Of a stretch of 64,000 nt of DNA, positions 32,568 to 44,500 are shown piece after piece (position 1 is the first letter of the stretch; each line of letters starts with the position of its first letter). Source of the stretch: Helichrysum umbraculigerum (Eukaryota > Streptophyta > Magnoliopsida > Asterales > Asteraceae). The notes under the pieces were generated by a model. The model ran no database searches and had not been told where the DNA came from. It worked only from the letters and a program-made list of their open reading frames with translations. The stretch is taken from NCBI GenBank assembly GCA_949592205.1, contig CATIUR010000006.1, positions 5,279,001 to 5,343,000 on the forward strand. Direction: 5' to 3'. The position numbers and the translations under genes were made by a program.

Positions 32568-32751
32568 AGAGGCGGAGCCAGGAAATTCGGATGGAAGGGG
32601 CGTAAATAATTTTTTTTATTTATTCTATTGTTTCGTGGGGGCGAAAATTTTTAAATGTCATTAATACCTTAAAAATTTTCATTTTTTACGTAATTTATAA
32701 TATCTTGTGAGGGCGGCTGCCTACGCTGCCCCCACCCTGTCTCCGCCTCTG
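32568..32751. mobile_element. hAT-type MITE, TSD GGGGAAGC/AGGGAAGC
   Basis: Ends AGAGGCGGAGCCAGG and (inverted) CAGAGGCGGAGACAGGG. Flanked by 8-bp repeats matching at seven positions (32560-32567 and 32752-32759). 184 bp with no ORF. Confidence 0.7.
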
Positions 32752-33477
32752 AGGGAAGCATATTTTGTTTTGCGGCTCACTTCGCGTCACGATATTTTTC
32801 TTCTACGAGTTTAATTATCTCATAAATATCGTATTTATTTGTACATAGTACATGAGGGGGTTTAGTTTTTGATTGTCATTTTAGAAAGAAAATAAAAATG
32901 AGTGTTACGACTATAGAGAATATGATGATTACTTATTGAAAACTCCGACATTTAGCAGGAGCTAAATGCAAGAGTACTATTAAATGAATAGTAATAAAAA
33001 ATTTCTTTTTCATTTTTCTTTCTATATTATACAAAGTCATATATTTTATATAATTAGAAATCTCTATATTGACTAGACTCTAAAGTATATATCACTATTC
33101 CATCAATAGTAAATACATTTTTATTATTAATATTTTTTCATATAAATTTACGATTTCTTATAAAATTTATTCTTCAAATGGTTAATATATTTTGTAAGTT
33201 TAATAAAAAGTACTCAATACCTTGTCACTATCTTTTTTACTAAGGTTTATTATTGTATCAGTCGAGACTAACACCCCACGCTTGATTTGAATCGTTCGAT
33301 GTATATAAAAAATAAATATTAATTTGTTTTTTAGAGAGTGATTTCTTACCTATGTCAATATTTGACGTTGGAAGATACGGTATCAATCACAAACTGGTTC
33401 ATATATAAGGTGATAAATTGTACGACGCATATAGAAAAATGGTTGAAGATTTAATGTATTGTATTTAAAAATATGAA

Positions 33478-33795
33478 TTGTGTTCTCGAGTTAAAAACTA
33501 AGTGGAAAAGAAGAGAAGGGAAGAAGGGAGAAAAGAAAAGAAAAGAAATGGAAAGAAGGAAACTTATGCATTTGTGTTCTTAAGATGGAAGGAAAAGAAA
33601 GGAAAGTAAGAGATTCCTTCCCAATCATCCCATATTTGGGAGGAAAGAATGGATGAAAAAATACATTACAACATTCCCTCCTCTTCCATCCCTTTCTTTT
33701 CCCTTCCCTCCATTAAAAAACTCAAGAACAACATTTTGTTTTTAAATCATTTCCCTTCTTTTATTTTCCATTCAATTTTGAACTCGAGAACACAA
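33478..33795. mobile_element. Fold-back MITE with TTGTGTTCTCGAGTT ends
   Basis: TTGTGTTCTCGAGTTAAAAA at the left returns inverted as TTGAACTCGAGAACACAA at the right. The purine-rich GGAAAAGAAGAGAAGGGAA flank also pairs inward. A second inner copy (TGTGTTCTTAAGATGGAAGG and CTCAAGAACA) nests inside. No TSD was identified. Confidence 0.7.
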
Positions 33796-34359
33796 CGTTA
33801 AAGTTAATAAGTTAGTCAATGAAGTTAGAAAAATACAGTAAGCTTTAAGTATTAATATTTGAAGATATCGTTAAAGAAAATTACATATTGTACAAGTATG
33901 TATATAACAAATTTTACATATAAGGTTGTAGCTTTATTTCAACAATCTAACATAAAGTATATTGAAATATAAATATTCATATAATAAATCATGAAGGAAT
34001 TTTCAACATAATAGAAAAGGTGACATACTACATAAAAAGAGACGCATTACGGTCATTCAATAAATTTTAGTTACATTTTTTTTACTTTAAACTTGAAAAT
34101 AAACCATCATTCCTTATTTTAATATAACGTGTGTTTTATTTAGTTTTGTACATAGTTGTTGATATAAATCACAAATGACATGTATTTATTATCGTAAATA
34201 AAGAGTAATTTACTTCAATATAAGTTTGGCGTTGACGTTATCGTAATCAACTGTAAGATCCACATACGATAATTGGTATGTAAGTATATATATTTTGATA
34301 CGCCATTTTTTATATTCAGCACACGTGTATCATATATTCACCTAAAATTATAATTTTTT

Positions 34360-34399
34360 TCTCCTCCGCCGCAACGCGCGGGTTAAAAACAACTTGTTG
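34360..34399 (+). mobile_element. Possible Helitron 3' terminus
   Basis: CCGCCGCAACGCGCGGGTTAAAAACAACTTG resembles plant Helitron 3' ends: a GC-rich stem, then a CTRR-like end. The end CTTG departs from the CTAG type and no partner 5' end was found. Confidence 0.3.
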
Positions 34400-34965
34400 A
34401 TATACATTAACAGCGTAGGATTAAATATTAAATACTAACTTACAAATCTAGGACCTTTTTGTCATTTTCTTAAACCTTAAGACACATTCAAATAAACATT
34501 TGCCAGATTTCAATTAGATATCAAAGTTAAGAGGCCTTAAGTGTTAATATTTTGCATTCCTTTTCTTTTTTTGATTTATTCCTCACCTGACCACTTCTTC
34601 CATGGATTCCTGTTCAAGCTTTTTGAACTTTAACATTTATGAAAATACAACTAGATCAACGACTTAAATGGTGATTGGCACAAATGTACAACATAATCGA
34701 TGGGTTGCATAAATATAATATCAACTAATTTTATCAAATTTTACCCTTGACCAACAAAATTGATGTGTAGCATGGGATACCCCTTGCATCCATGTAGGTC
34801 CGCCCCTGATTACGAATAAGAAAGAAAACATGTAGATCTAACTAATCAAACAATTGAATAAATGAAAGGTGAAGAGATAATGAAGGCGCAACAGTGTTTT
34901 TGTTAGACAATAAATGGAGATTGAAGAAGAGAGAGAGTAGGTGATCATGAGGCTTGAACTTATTA

Positions 34966-35246
34966 GATCACTGCCAATGGAAGACAGAAACTGACTGAAA
35001 TCGACGTGCTACGTCTGCGTCACGTCAGCTTTTTCCAAAACTGATTGAAACTGACGGACCCCTGCCATCAGTAACCCGTCACTTTAATTTTTGGGTCCCA
35101 CATTTACCAATTTATCTTTATTAATTTCTATACGCTAAACAAAAACAAAAAAACAATTAAATATTATGTTGGTCCCACATACAAAAACCGATTGAGCGTC
35201 GGAAATGAGAGAAGCCAACCGACGGAAGCCAACGTTGGGAGAGGCC
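34966..35246. mobile_element. PIF/Harbinger-like MITE (281 bp), TSD TTA
   Basis: Flanked by TTA at 34963-34965 and 35247-35249. Ends GATCACTGCCAATGG and (inverted) GGCCTCTCCCAACGTTGG are loosely complementary. The interior matches the 20358-20639 MITE almost end to end. Confidence 0.75.
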
Positions 35247-35249
35247 TTA

Positions 35250-36446
35250 GGTAAACATTTCTACTGAGCAGTTATAGTGTTTAAGAGTTACTACAGCTTA
35301 AAAATAATAAAAAATTATCTCTGGTGATTGTAGTAGGATAAATAGATAGTAAGATTGTCGTAATTAAAATTTAATAGGAAAAAGTAAAAAGGTTAGATGT
35401 ATCTTTGTCAGCGCAAAGATGAAGCAGTTGTGTCTTTGTATACTGCCACAAAAGTCGTTTTTCTGTGTCTATTTTGGTGTTTGGTTTTTGTCTATCGGTG
35501 TTTTATGTGATCCTGTTGGGGTGCAGAGATAATAAGTGAGATAGAGACATGTTTTAATTTATTCGTATTTAAGAAGAAAAGAAAAAGACAGTTTTGCCAC
35601 ATACACTTTATCTTACACATAATTTGTAATTACCTTTTCAATTCAATGATTACAATGAAACTAATGAACGATCAATTAATCTACTTACAGTTTAATTATT
35701 TTGTTTTACTGTTGTTTTTTTGGCAAAAGAATCATTAGTACATCAAGTTTCCAAAAAGTTAAAAGCAAAACAAATGTACAGGTTGAACATGTGAAGTCCA
35801 TATATGGAGTATTATAACTAACTTATTATGGATGGTGATAAATACAACAAACAACCTGATTCATATATCATATTTTAAGCATTCAAATGTAGTACTGTAC
35901 AACACTGCGATGCATGTTTTTGTTGTATGAATAAAAAAAATGCTGTAAATATCAACACCCCTTATTATACCAATAATAAGTAAGAATTTCATCTACAGAG
36001 TTTGAATTGGTGTGTGTAACTTACATTTAAATTGATATTGTTGTATATCATTTAGGAGTGTGGGCTAATAAAACTAAGGGGAAATAAACAGTGCTGCAAA
36101 ACTGCACGGATGAATCGTGCAGTTAAATATAAAAAGAGGGACCATTTGTGTAAATATCGATAAATTGAAGGACTGAAAGTGTAAATTTTTCTAAGTGATA
36201 ACAGCACAATTTATTTGTGCTGTCCTAAAACTAAATTTGAGAATTCTCAATTTTCAAAATCAGTGAATCCATTTTATTTACTTTAAATATAGAGGAAATA
36301 AAGGGTGTTGCATGTTGAGGGCAGGTGATGTTGGGTAAAAAAAGTAGTAAAGTTTGCACTTATAAAAGAATTTGAGGGGTAAAAGATGTAAATGGAAATG
36401 TTCGACGGTATTTGTTTGATAACTAAATTTTCTTCTATATACAATT
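35250..36446. other. Gene-free AT-rich stretch
   Basis: About 1.2 kb with no credible ORF. A small fold-back CTGCACGGATGAATCGTGCAG lies near 36100-36120. Otherwise I see nothing that marks a gene, element end or regulatory site. Confidence 0.55.
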
Positions 36447-36474
36447 ACTAGGCATTGAGCCCGTGCGATGCACG
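36447..36474 (-). mobile_element. Possible Helitron 3' terminus (minus strand)
   Basis: The plus strand reads ACTAGGCATTGAGCCCGTGCGATGCACG. On the minus strand this is a CGTGC/GCACG hairpin followed after about 11 nt by CTAGT, the usual Helitron 3' layout (hairpin then CTRR, insertion before T). The 5' end to the right was not identified. Confidence 0.4.
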
Positions 36475-38157
36475 ACCGTTTATAAATTACGATTATTTCA
36501 ATTTGTAACCTTAATGTTGTTAATTAAGCGACCATTTAAAAATATAGATATATTGTTAATATATAAGTAGCCCAAAAATTTAATTTTGTTAATTAAAATG
36601 TGTAATTATCACATATTGAAAATGGAAATAATTGGTGACTTAAACTAAAATATTATTGAAGTTGAAAAATTATTAATGACAAAAACAAACAGTACTTGTG
36701 AAACAATTTTTGAATGTTGAATCAATTCTTTGTAAATCAAAGTCAGGATTTGATGATTTTTAAGTATTTGTTAAAAATTATCATTTTTTAACCAATTTTA
36801 CTTTTAACTCTTTAAATGCATCATATACTTTGACATGAGTATAAATTGGATGCTTAAGAAACAAATTGACATGAGACAATGATTGTGATTAGGTCGAGTT
36901 AATAGTGATTACGAAACATACTGCGAAGGAATAACTTAAACGATACTTGTCTGTTGGAAGGACATATTAACGTTCGTGGGATAAAAGTTGTTTTATTAGT
37001 GTTGTTAATTCATATTTGTATTAAAGTGTTTGATTATTATAAACGATAATATAAAAAAAATTATACTCCGTGACAATTAAATAATATAGAATCTTTTTAT
37101 TTTTTCACTCATGTATGGAGTTTTTTTTATAAAATAAATTTATTTTATGAGGTCGAGTTAATAGCCATCTCAAAACATACTGTAAAGGGATAACTTAAAC
37201 GATATTTGTTTGTCAGGAGAACATGTTAACATTCGTGGGATAAATGTTGATACATAAGATATGATGTAATCTCTTTTTTTTTTTTTTTTTTTTGGAATTT
37301 GGGTCTCTGCCTACATCTCACCATAACACCGATCTTTTTCACCTTGTGAATGACAAAAGTAACAATATTTGTTGAGCCTTTACAATATACGGTAATTAGA
37401 AAACTAAAAATTAATCATATGTTTTTTAGATTTTCAATTGTATTTTAATATTGTTAAAATTTTAGAATATATTATTGAAACTCAATAGTAACATATATGA
37501 AAATGTCCAGAAAATAATCAATTAATATATTTTTATTAAAACTAATTTTCTTAAAACATAAATGTGGTAGTTAATGATGATAATATTAGTTAATTTAAAT
37601 GTATAAGATATGAATACGAAAATGAATCTACTTTTTACATATTAAATGTAAATAGGAATTTTAAATACCATTATAATTATAATAAAGTATATAATTGATA
37701 AATAATATTCTTAGTAATAATTATTAAGGTTTTTAAGGAAAAAATAATTTGATGATGTGGCAAGTTAAAATTTCTAAAGAGAATGTAATGTGATGATGTG
37801 GCATGTCATCAATTAAGGAAAAAAAATTTAGGTTTTTAAGAAAAATATAATATGATGATGTGGCAAATTAGGAGTTCATATCAGTAACTGTATGATTAGG
37901 TTTTCAGACACGGAATATTCATTTACACAGTAGATTAACATGCATGGAATAGTTGTGATGATTTATATGTTTAATGCTGAACAATTTAACCGATCGTTAG
38001 CTTGACTATCCCAACTTGGTCCGTGGGATTATCCCCGTTCGTGTTTTTGTTCAATCAACAATTCACGCTACGATACAGACGTCTCTGATGACTGTGACTG
38101 GGGACCAGGATTCGAGGATAGTTGTCGGTTGAATTGGTTTGTACATTTGGGAGAACT
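36475..38157. other. Gene-free AT-rich stretch with local duplications
   Basis: No credible ORF. It holds a ~100-bp direct duplication (36891-36990 and 37151-37249, about 80% alike), a T-run at 37269-37291, and three spaced GATGATGTGGCA copies (37751-37863). It may be the body of the Helitron-like sequence whose end is at 36447. Confidence 0.5.
36891..37249 (+). repeat. Direct duplication, ~100-bp units 160 bp apart
   Basis: Both units run from AGGTCGAGTTAATAG through AACATACTG, ATAACTTAAACGATA and TTCGTGGGATAAA (36891-36990 and 37151-37249). They differ at roughly one base in five. Confidence 0.75.
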
Positions 38158-40491
38158 TGTAACACCTGCCTAATTAGGATAATTAATTATGCCTAATTAT
38201 TTGTAACTAGTTGTAATTAGTATGTAATATGACTAATTACAGACTCTATTTGTATATATAAGGTGATTTATATATATGTGTGTACATACGCGATTTGGAT
38301 AAATCGTACGGATTAACCGGACAGAGTCCGATACATTTTACTTAGACGTTGGTGACAAAAATTTACCTACATAAATGAGAACGCATTTTACTACATAAAA
38401 TACACAGTTGAACGAGCATTATTTATATTATCGCGACAACATTGTGAATATTTTGACAAACGTATCAAACGCGAAACAGATAACTTAAATATCTCGGCAA
38501 ATGTTTTTATAATTAATTTCAAGGTATTTTTATCAAAATACCCTAGTCACATTTTAAAAATATAACTGTTTGGTTAAATACTAAAAACGAACGATTAATA
38601 AATTAAGACACGGAGTAAACACTGTGTTTTAGGGAGTGTTTTTCCTCCCTCTTCTTTTGGATCAGCCAACATCACCACCACCACCTCTCCTCACCTCTTT
38701 CATTTTCATTATTTCAAAACACACACACACCAAAACTCTCTCCCCAAATTCTCTCAAATTTTCGGAATTACCAATCCGACCACAAAAGTTGCATTTTCGG
38801 AATCACCACTACAAGGGGAACAAGTTTAACAAACACACCGTCATCATTTTCGGACTCCGTCTCTCTCGATTTGCATTTGTAAGAAAATATCTAAATCCTT
38901 AGATTTACTCAAATTGGTGTAATATTTTGATGTTATAATGTTTACACAACTTAGTATTGTCCATATGTATGAATAAAACACGATTTTACAGCTTAAAAAT
39001 ATGTTAGATTTGCGTTTTTGGTCGAAAAATCACGTCAGCAGAAACTTTCTGGGCTGGTGTTCATCTTTGCGACATAACGCTTGTGTCGCATGTTGTGTCG
39101 CATAAACCATATTGTGTCGTATTTTGTGTCGTACTATTATGTCGCACCCGTGTGTCGTAAACCAGATACGACACAACCCTTATGTCGCTATTGATTTAGC
39201 ATCGAACGCTTATGCGACACAACCCTTGTGTCGCTAAGCTCTTGTGTCGCATTCCTATGCGACACAACGCTTGTGTCGCATACCAAATCTTTGTGTCGCA
39301 AATTATGTCGCAGAATCAGAAATTTTGAAGGATTTTCACTGTAGCAAAGTCAAATTTTACTGTAGTAATTCACTGTAGCACATTTACTGTAGCAAAGTCA
39401 ACATTTTAGAATTATTATTACAAACCGTCACCAACGGGCCAAACATGTTTTCTAAAGACAAACGATTACGAACACTTAAACAGACATCGGGCATACTAGT
39501 TGTGTACAACTAAACGAAACGTCTTGCGGGACACATACTTACATAACCTCATATGTTTAGGCATTTGAAGGTTACGTGTTCGGAGAACCTACTTGCTTTA
39601 CTTACTATTTGCTACTACTTACTACAAGACTCATGTGAGTCTTACGGCCCCACTTTTTCTGTTTTCTTACTGGGGGAGATACATGCTACTGATTTACCTT
39701 GAACACAAGTACTAAAATTGCTTACTATACCAAACGGAATTGCATGAGTTATTTACTATTTACAGAAGTCTCTCCATCATATATCGTTAGTTATGGACTT
39801 AAGCGCGAACACTAGTTAATGGATCCATTAGGGAAATGACCCTCCCCGCCCGGGGTAGTAGCGCTACCACGAACCGTTCTGTATAAACGGGCGACTATTA
39901 TTCGTTACTTATGCTTGCTCAGTTACGAGCATGTCACGGGAGCAAATTATTACTTACGGGTTAAGCTTCGATTATGAGCCTCATGGCAACGGTATAACTT
40001 ACTTACTTACATTTGCTGGATTGCAAATACTGGTTTTACATTTGCTGGATTGCAAATACTGATTTTGCGCCTACGGGCACTACCGATGAAATCTTGTGTT
40101 CAAAACTGATATTACTTACAAACCTGTGAGATTCACCAACATTCGTGTTGACCTTTTAGCATGTATTCTCAGGTACACAGACGGAGTAGGATTACTCCAG
40201 GACATAGCTAGAGTCGCATGATTTCAACACAACTGCATTAACGGAGATTCTTAGCATTATCTTTTGTATATTTCGATTATGTAATAGAATCTCCCGCTAT
40301 ACGCGTGGACTCTAGGAAACTACATTTTTGTATACGAAAACATTAAGTTTTCAAACATTATATCTATGGGAATGTAACTAATTTACAAACGTTGCATATA
40401 GATGTCGTTTGCTTTATCTTTGCGCTGTGATATTTGATTAGTAGCACCTCAAATCTTGCTTCCGCTAACCAGTGAAATTGGGGGTGTTACA
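38158..40491 (+). repeat. 5' LTR of truncated Ty3 element (2,334 bp)
   Basis: Starts TGTAACACCTGCC and ends GGGGGTGTTACA next to the PBS. Contains an ACGTTGGTGA block (38344-38353), the TTGTGTCGCAT cluster (39066-39314), the CCGTCACCAACGGGCC box (39427-39442) and a weak TATA-like GTATAAACGGG near 39881. Confidence 0.9.
39066..39314. repeat. TGTGTCGCAT / ATGCGACACAA cluster in LTR
   Basis: About fifteen GTGTCGCAT, TGTGTCGTA or inverted GCGACACAA units in both orientations over 250 bp, at 0.9-1.15 kb from the LTR start. Neighbouring units in opposite orientation can pair. Four ACTGTAGCAAAG or ACTGTAG units follow (39349-39396). Confidence 0.9.
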
Positions 40492-40507
40492 GATTGGTAT
40501 CAGAGCC
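40492..40507 (+). promoter_or_regulatory. Primer-binding site of truncated Ty3 element
   Basis: GATTGGTATCAGAGCC directly after the LTR. TGGTATCAGAGC is the initiator-Met tRNA complement, unmutated. Confidence 0.92.
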
Positions 40508-40813
40508 TAAGGTTATAGTGAACTAGGTTGCATTTAGTGGGCCTAGACTATGACTGTTAGGCAGTATTTCCTTATTAGGCATGACTGGTTCAGGAATTAC
40601 AGCATACGACTTTAATTTAACATAGCCTGATCAACTATGTACAATTAAGGAAAGATGATGTAAGGTCTGAAACGATTATGTTGAACGGGGATACGTTAGT
40701 TGACTCTGACCACGAGAGAACCGGACCATTACTTGATACGTGCTAGACACTAGGCTGGATATTATGTACTTACCCATATATTAGCCTCGTCTTACTTACA
40801 CTCTGCCACAAGA

Positions 40814-41326
40814 ATGGCAAACACGCCACCCAATTCGTCACGCTCTCATCCGCAAGGATCTCGAAACCCGCGAATAGCCAGGAGGACCACTACGTCACCT
40901 CGAAGCAACCCCTATCTTGTTCATAACTCTCAGAACTCGGCACATCTCACGGTGCCAGTGTTGGCTACCCAACTCCATCATCAGGAGCAAAGGCTCGAAA
41001 ATCTCGAACGGGAACAACACCGAATGACCTACCTGCTCTGCCAAGCTCTTGATCATATATCACAACTCCGACGAGAACAAGAAGATAACAACCTCTCTGT
41101 AAGCATAATTCATGATTCAATGACCGTTGAGTTAGGTGCGGATGAACTCATAAGAAACCAAATAGAGGAATGTGAACAGCGTTCACAGGAGGCTGAGGAG
41201 TACTCTCGAGCACTGGTACAACGACTGGCCTTGGTTGAAGACAACGCCAGGCAAGCCAACAGACTTGCAGAAACCGTGTACCGCCTTGTCGAGCTGATGG
41301 AGCGGGTTAATCTGCATCAAGATTAG
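40814..41326 (+). CDS. Upstream ORF, 170-aa homologue of the 28144-28629 protein
   Basis: Complete open frame between PBS and gag, starting 323 nt after the LTR, the same place as in the young element. It shares MAN.P.N.SRS, NPR.ARR, the (A)HLTVP.LA segment, and a C-terminal run with EECEQRS, LVQRLAL.EDNARQA and RLAE. By eye about 70% of the last ~50 residues are identical, while the middle is divergent. It is intact even though gag-pol of this copy has stops. The frame relation to gag differs between the two elements, so it is a separate ORF, not a gag extension. Function unknown. Confidence 0.75.
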   Translation: MANTPPNSSRSHPQGSRNPRIARRTTTSPRSNPYLVHNSQNSAHLTVPVLATQLHHQEQRLENLEREQHRMTYLLCQALDHISQLRREQEDNNLSVSIIHDSMTVELGADELIRNQIEECEQRSQEAEEYSRALVQRLALVEDNARQANRLAETVYRLVELMERVNLHQD

Positions 41327-41592
41327 ATCAGTATATAACTTGTAACCAGTTAACTACTTAATTAGGACCTATGTAATTCGACCGAATTCAATAATTCCCG
41401 GCACTTTTGTACTACTATTACTCTGTAATCTTTTGGAAAACTCGTACCGTGTATCCAACTTGATTACCTAAATGGAATATGATTATCACTTCGTACTGTT
41501 ATCGTGTATCTCATCATATACACTTGTGATATATCATAATTTCATTGCAATTATCTTATTCCTCTTTCCTTGTTCTTTTCTTGTTCAGCATC

Positions 41593-44500
41593 ATGTCTCC
41601 TCGCCGATAAGTCACCCTCAGTGAAACCGAAATAGCGGGTCTGATTGCTCGCAGTGTAGCCCAAGCCTTAGCTACCCGAACCTCAAACCCTGGTAGCGAA
41701 GATACAGCTAACAATGCACCACAACCCAAACCCTGTTCTTACAAAGACTTCCAGAACTGCAAACCTTTGAGCTTTTCAGGTACTGAGGGAGCTATCGGTC
41801 TAGTACGCTGGATCGAGAAAATCGAATCTGTATTTCTTATCTGCAACTGTGCGGAGGGAGACAAGTTTAAGTTCTCCGTCAGTACTTTTACTGACACCGC
41901 TCTCACCCGGTGGAACACCTATGCCCAGACTGTGGGTATTGCTAATGCTTACAAACTCCCGTGGGAGGAGTTGAAGGAGATGTTGAGGGGCGAGTACTGC
42001 CCCAGGGATGAATTGAAGCAGCTGGAATTAGAATTCCGGAACCACAAAATGCAGGGTGATGACATCACCGGTTACACCAACCGTTTCCACCAACTGGCAC
42101 TTCTGTGCCCATCCATGGTCGATCCTGAGTACAAGAGGATCGAGAAATATGTTGATGGACTTCCTGAAAGACTCCAAGACCTGGTGACATCATCCAAACC
42201 GGGTACTATTCAGAGCACCATTCGTATGGTCCATGAACTAACGGCAAATTCTGTCCGCCGTGGCACAACTTCAACCCCATCTGCAAACAACAAACGCAAA
42301 TGGGAAGGAAACCCCAACTCATCCAACCAAACCTCCACCAAAAAGCATGAGTCTGTTAAGGCTTATTCATCGGGAACTTCGGAAAAGAAAGGGTACATCC
42401 GGAACAAACCCTACTGTTCCAAATGCAACCGCCATCATGACGGTTCTTGCCCTTGCTCCAACAGCAAACGGTTCGGGCATTTAGCCAAGGATTGCCGGGC
42501 CAATGTTCCTACCCCCAACACTAATGCACCAAAGGCCTGCTTTGGGTGCGGAAATTCAGGGCATTTCAAGAGAGATTGCCCAAAGCTGAAAAACAACAAC
42601 AACCCTGCTCGCGGTAGAGCATTCGTTATCAAGGCTGGGGAAGCCAGACAAGACCCAAATGTTGTGACGGGTACGTTCCTTCTCAACGACCTTACTGCTT
42701 CTGTATTATTTGATACTGGTGCCGATAGAAGTTTCATTTCGGAGAAATTTAGCCCTTTACTTGATATAACTCCCACTGCCTTAGATGCTAAATACATTGT
42801 AGAACTAGCTAACGGCAAACTGATTGAGACTGATAGCATCATACGCAACTGCACACTTAACCTTACGAACGAAACGTTTTCCATTGATTTAATCCCTGTC
42901 GAGATCGGCAGCTTCGATATTATTGTCGGTATGGATTGGTTATCCGAGCACCGAGCTGAAATCATCTGTTATGACAAACTCGTTCGCATACCTCTTGTCT
43001 CCGGTGGAACCTTAGTCCTACAAGGGGAGACCGGCAGACGGAATCTGAATATTGTATCCTACCTGAAAACTAGAGAATATCTGCGAAAAGGGTATCAAGC
43101 CATCCTTGCGCATGTAACGGAGAAGAAGTCGGAGGAGAAGCGACTTGAGGATGTTCCAATCGTACGGGATTTCCCGGAAGTCTTTCCTGAGGATTTGCCC
43201 GGACTTCCGCCACCTAGAAAAATTGAATTTCAAATCGAACTTATGCTAGGGGCTGCACCCGTGGCACGAGCCCCGTACCGTCTAGCACCATCCGAAATGC
43301 AGGAGTTGTCTAACCAATTACAGGAACTCCTGGACAGAGGATTTATTCGACCAAGTTCCTCGCCTTGGGGAGCTCCGGTCTTATTCGTGAAAAAGAAAGA
43401 TGGATCTTTCCGCATGTGCATCGACTATCGAGAGCTGAATAAGCTAACCATAAAGAATCGGTACCCACTTCCTAGAATCGATGACCTATTTGACCAGCTC
43501 CAGGGATCGAGTGTTTACTCAAAGATTGATCTACGGTCAGGTTATCATCAACTCCGAGTCCGCGACAATGATATCCCAAAAACAGCTTTCCGGACTCGTT
43601 ATGGGCATTACGAATTCCAAGTTATGTCATTCGGTCTGACCAACGCACCGGCCGTATTCATGGCCCTTATGAATCGGGTGTGCAAACCATATCTTGACAA
43701 ATTCGTCATTGTGTTTATCGATGATATCCTGATTTACTCTCGCGATGAACAGGAACATGCTCAACATCTGAAAACCATTCTAGGACTTCTTAGACACGAA
43801 GAGTTATATGCCAAATTCTCTAAGTGTGAGTTCTGGATTCAAACCGTTCAATTTCTCGGACACGTGATTAACAGCCAGGGAATTCATGTTGATCCCGCCA
43901 AGATTGAAGCAATCAAGGGCTGGGAGTCACCTACCACTCCAACCGAAGTGAGATAATTCTTAGGTCTTGCTGGTTATTACCGCCGATTCATTAAAAACTT
44001 TTCGAGAATAGTTGTTCCCTTAACAACACTGACTCAGAAAGATAAGAAGTTCGATTGGACTGATAAACAAGAGTCAGCTTTCCAGCTATTGAAACACAAA
44101 CTTTGCAGTGCACCAATCTTGTCCTTACCTGAGGGCACCGATGACTTCGTAGTTTATTGCGACGCCTCACACCAAGGACTTGGTTGCGTGTTAATGCAAC
44201 GGAAAAAAGTCATTGCCAATGTCTCACGACAACTAAAAATCAACAAGAAAAACTATACGACCCACGACCTCGAGTTAGGTGCCGTGGTCTTCGCATTGAA
44301 AATCTGGAGACATTATCTCTACGGTACGAAAAGCACTATCTTTACCGATCACAGAAGTCTCCAACACATATTCGATCAGAAGGATCTAAACATGAGGCAA
44401 CGTCGCTGGGTTGAGTTACTTAGTGACTACGACTGCGAGATCAAATACCATCCGGGCAAGGCAAACGTAGTTGCCGATGCCTTAAGCCGAAAAGAACGAG

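Larger units (their letters stand above)
32535..34806. mobile_element. Unclassified 2.3-kb insertion between 12-bp direct repeats
   Basis: TGATTACGAATA occurs at 32523-32534 and again at 34807-34818. The enclosed segment begins GTGACGGATCT and its reverse-complemented right end reads GGGGCGGACCT, a loose inverted pair. No ORF is credible. It contains a hAT-type MITE (32568-32751) and a fold-back MITE (33478-33795). The direct repeats could be a TSD, long for most DNA transposons. Confidence 0.45.

Noticed and set aside
38636..38902. 88-codon ORF starting MFFLPLLL, looking like a signal peptide
   Set aside because: It lies in LTR sequence that is CT-rich and leader-like; hydrophobicity comes from T-rich codons and there is no homologue in the related LTRs.
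42435..42965. 176-codon minus-strand ORF
   Set aside because: Antisense shadow of the gag-protease region of the plus-strand Ty3 element.
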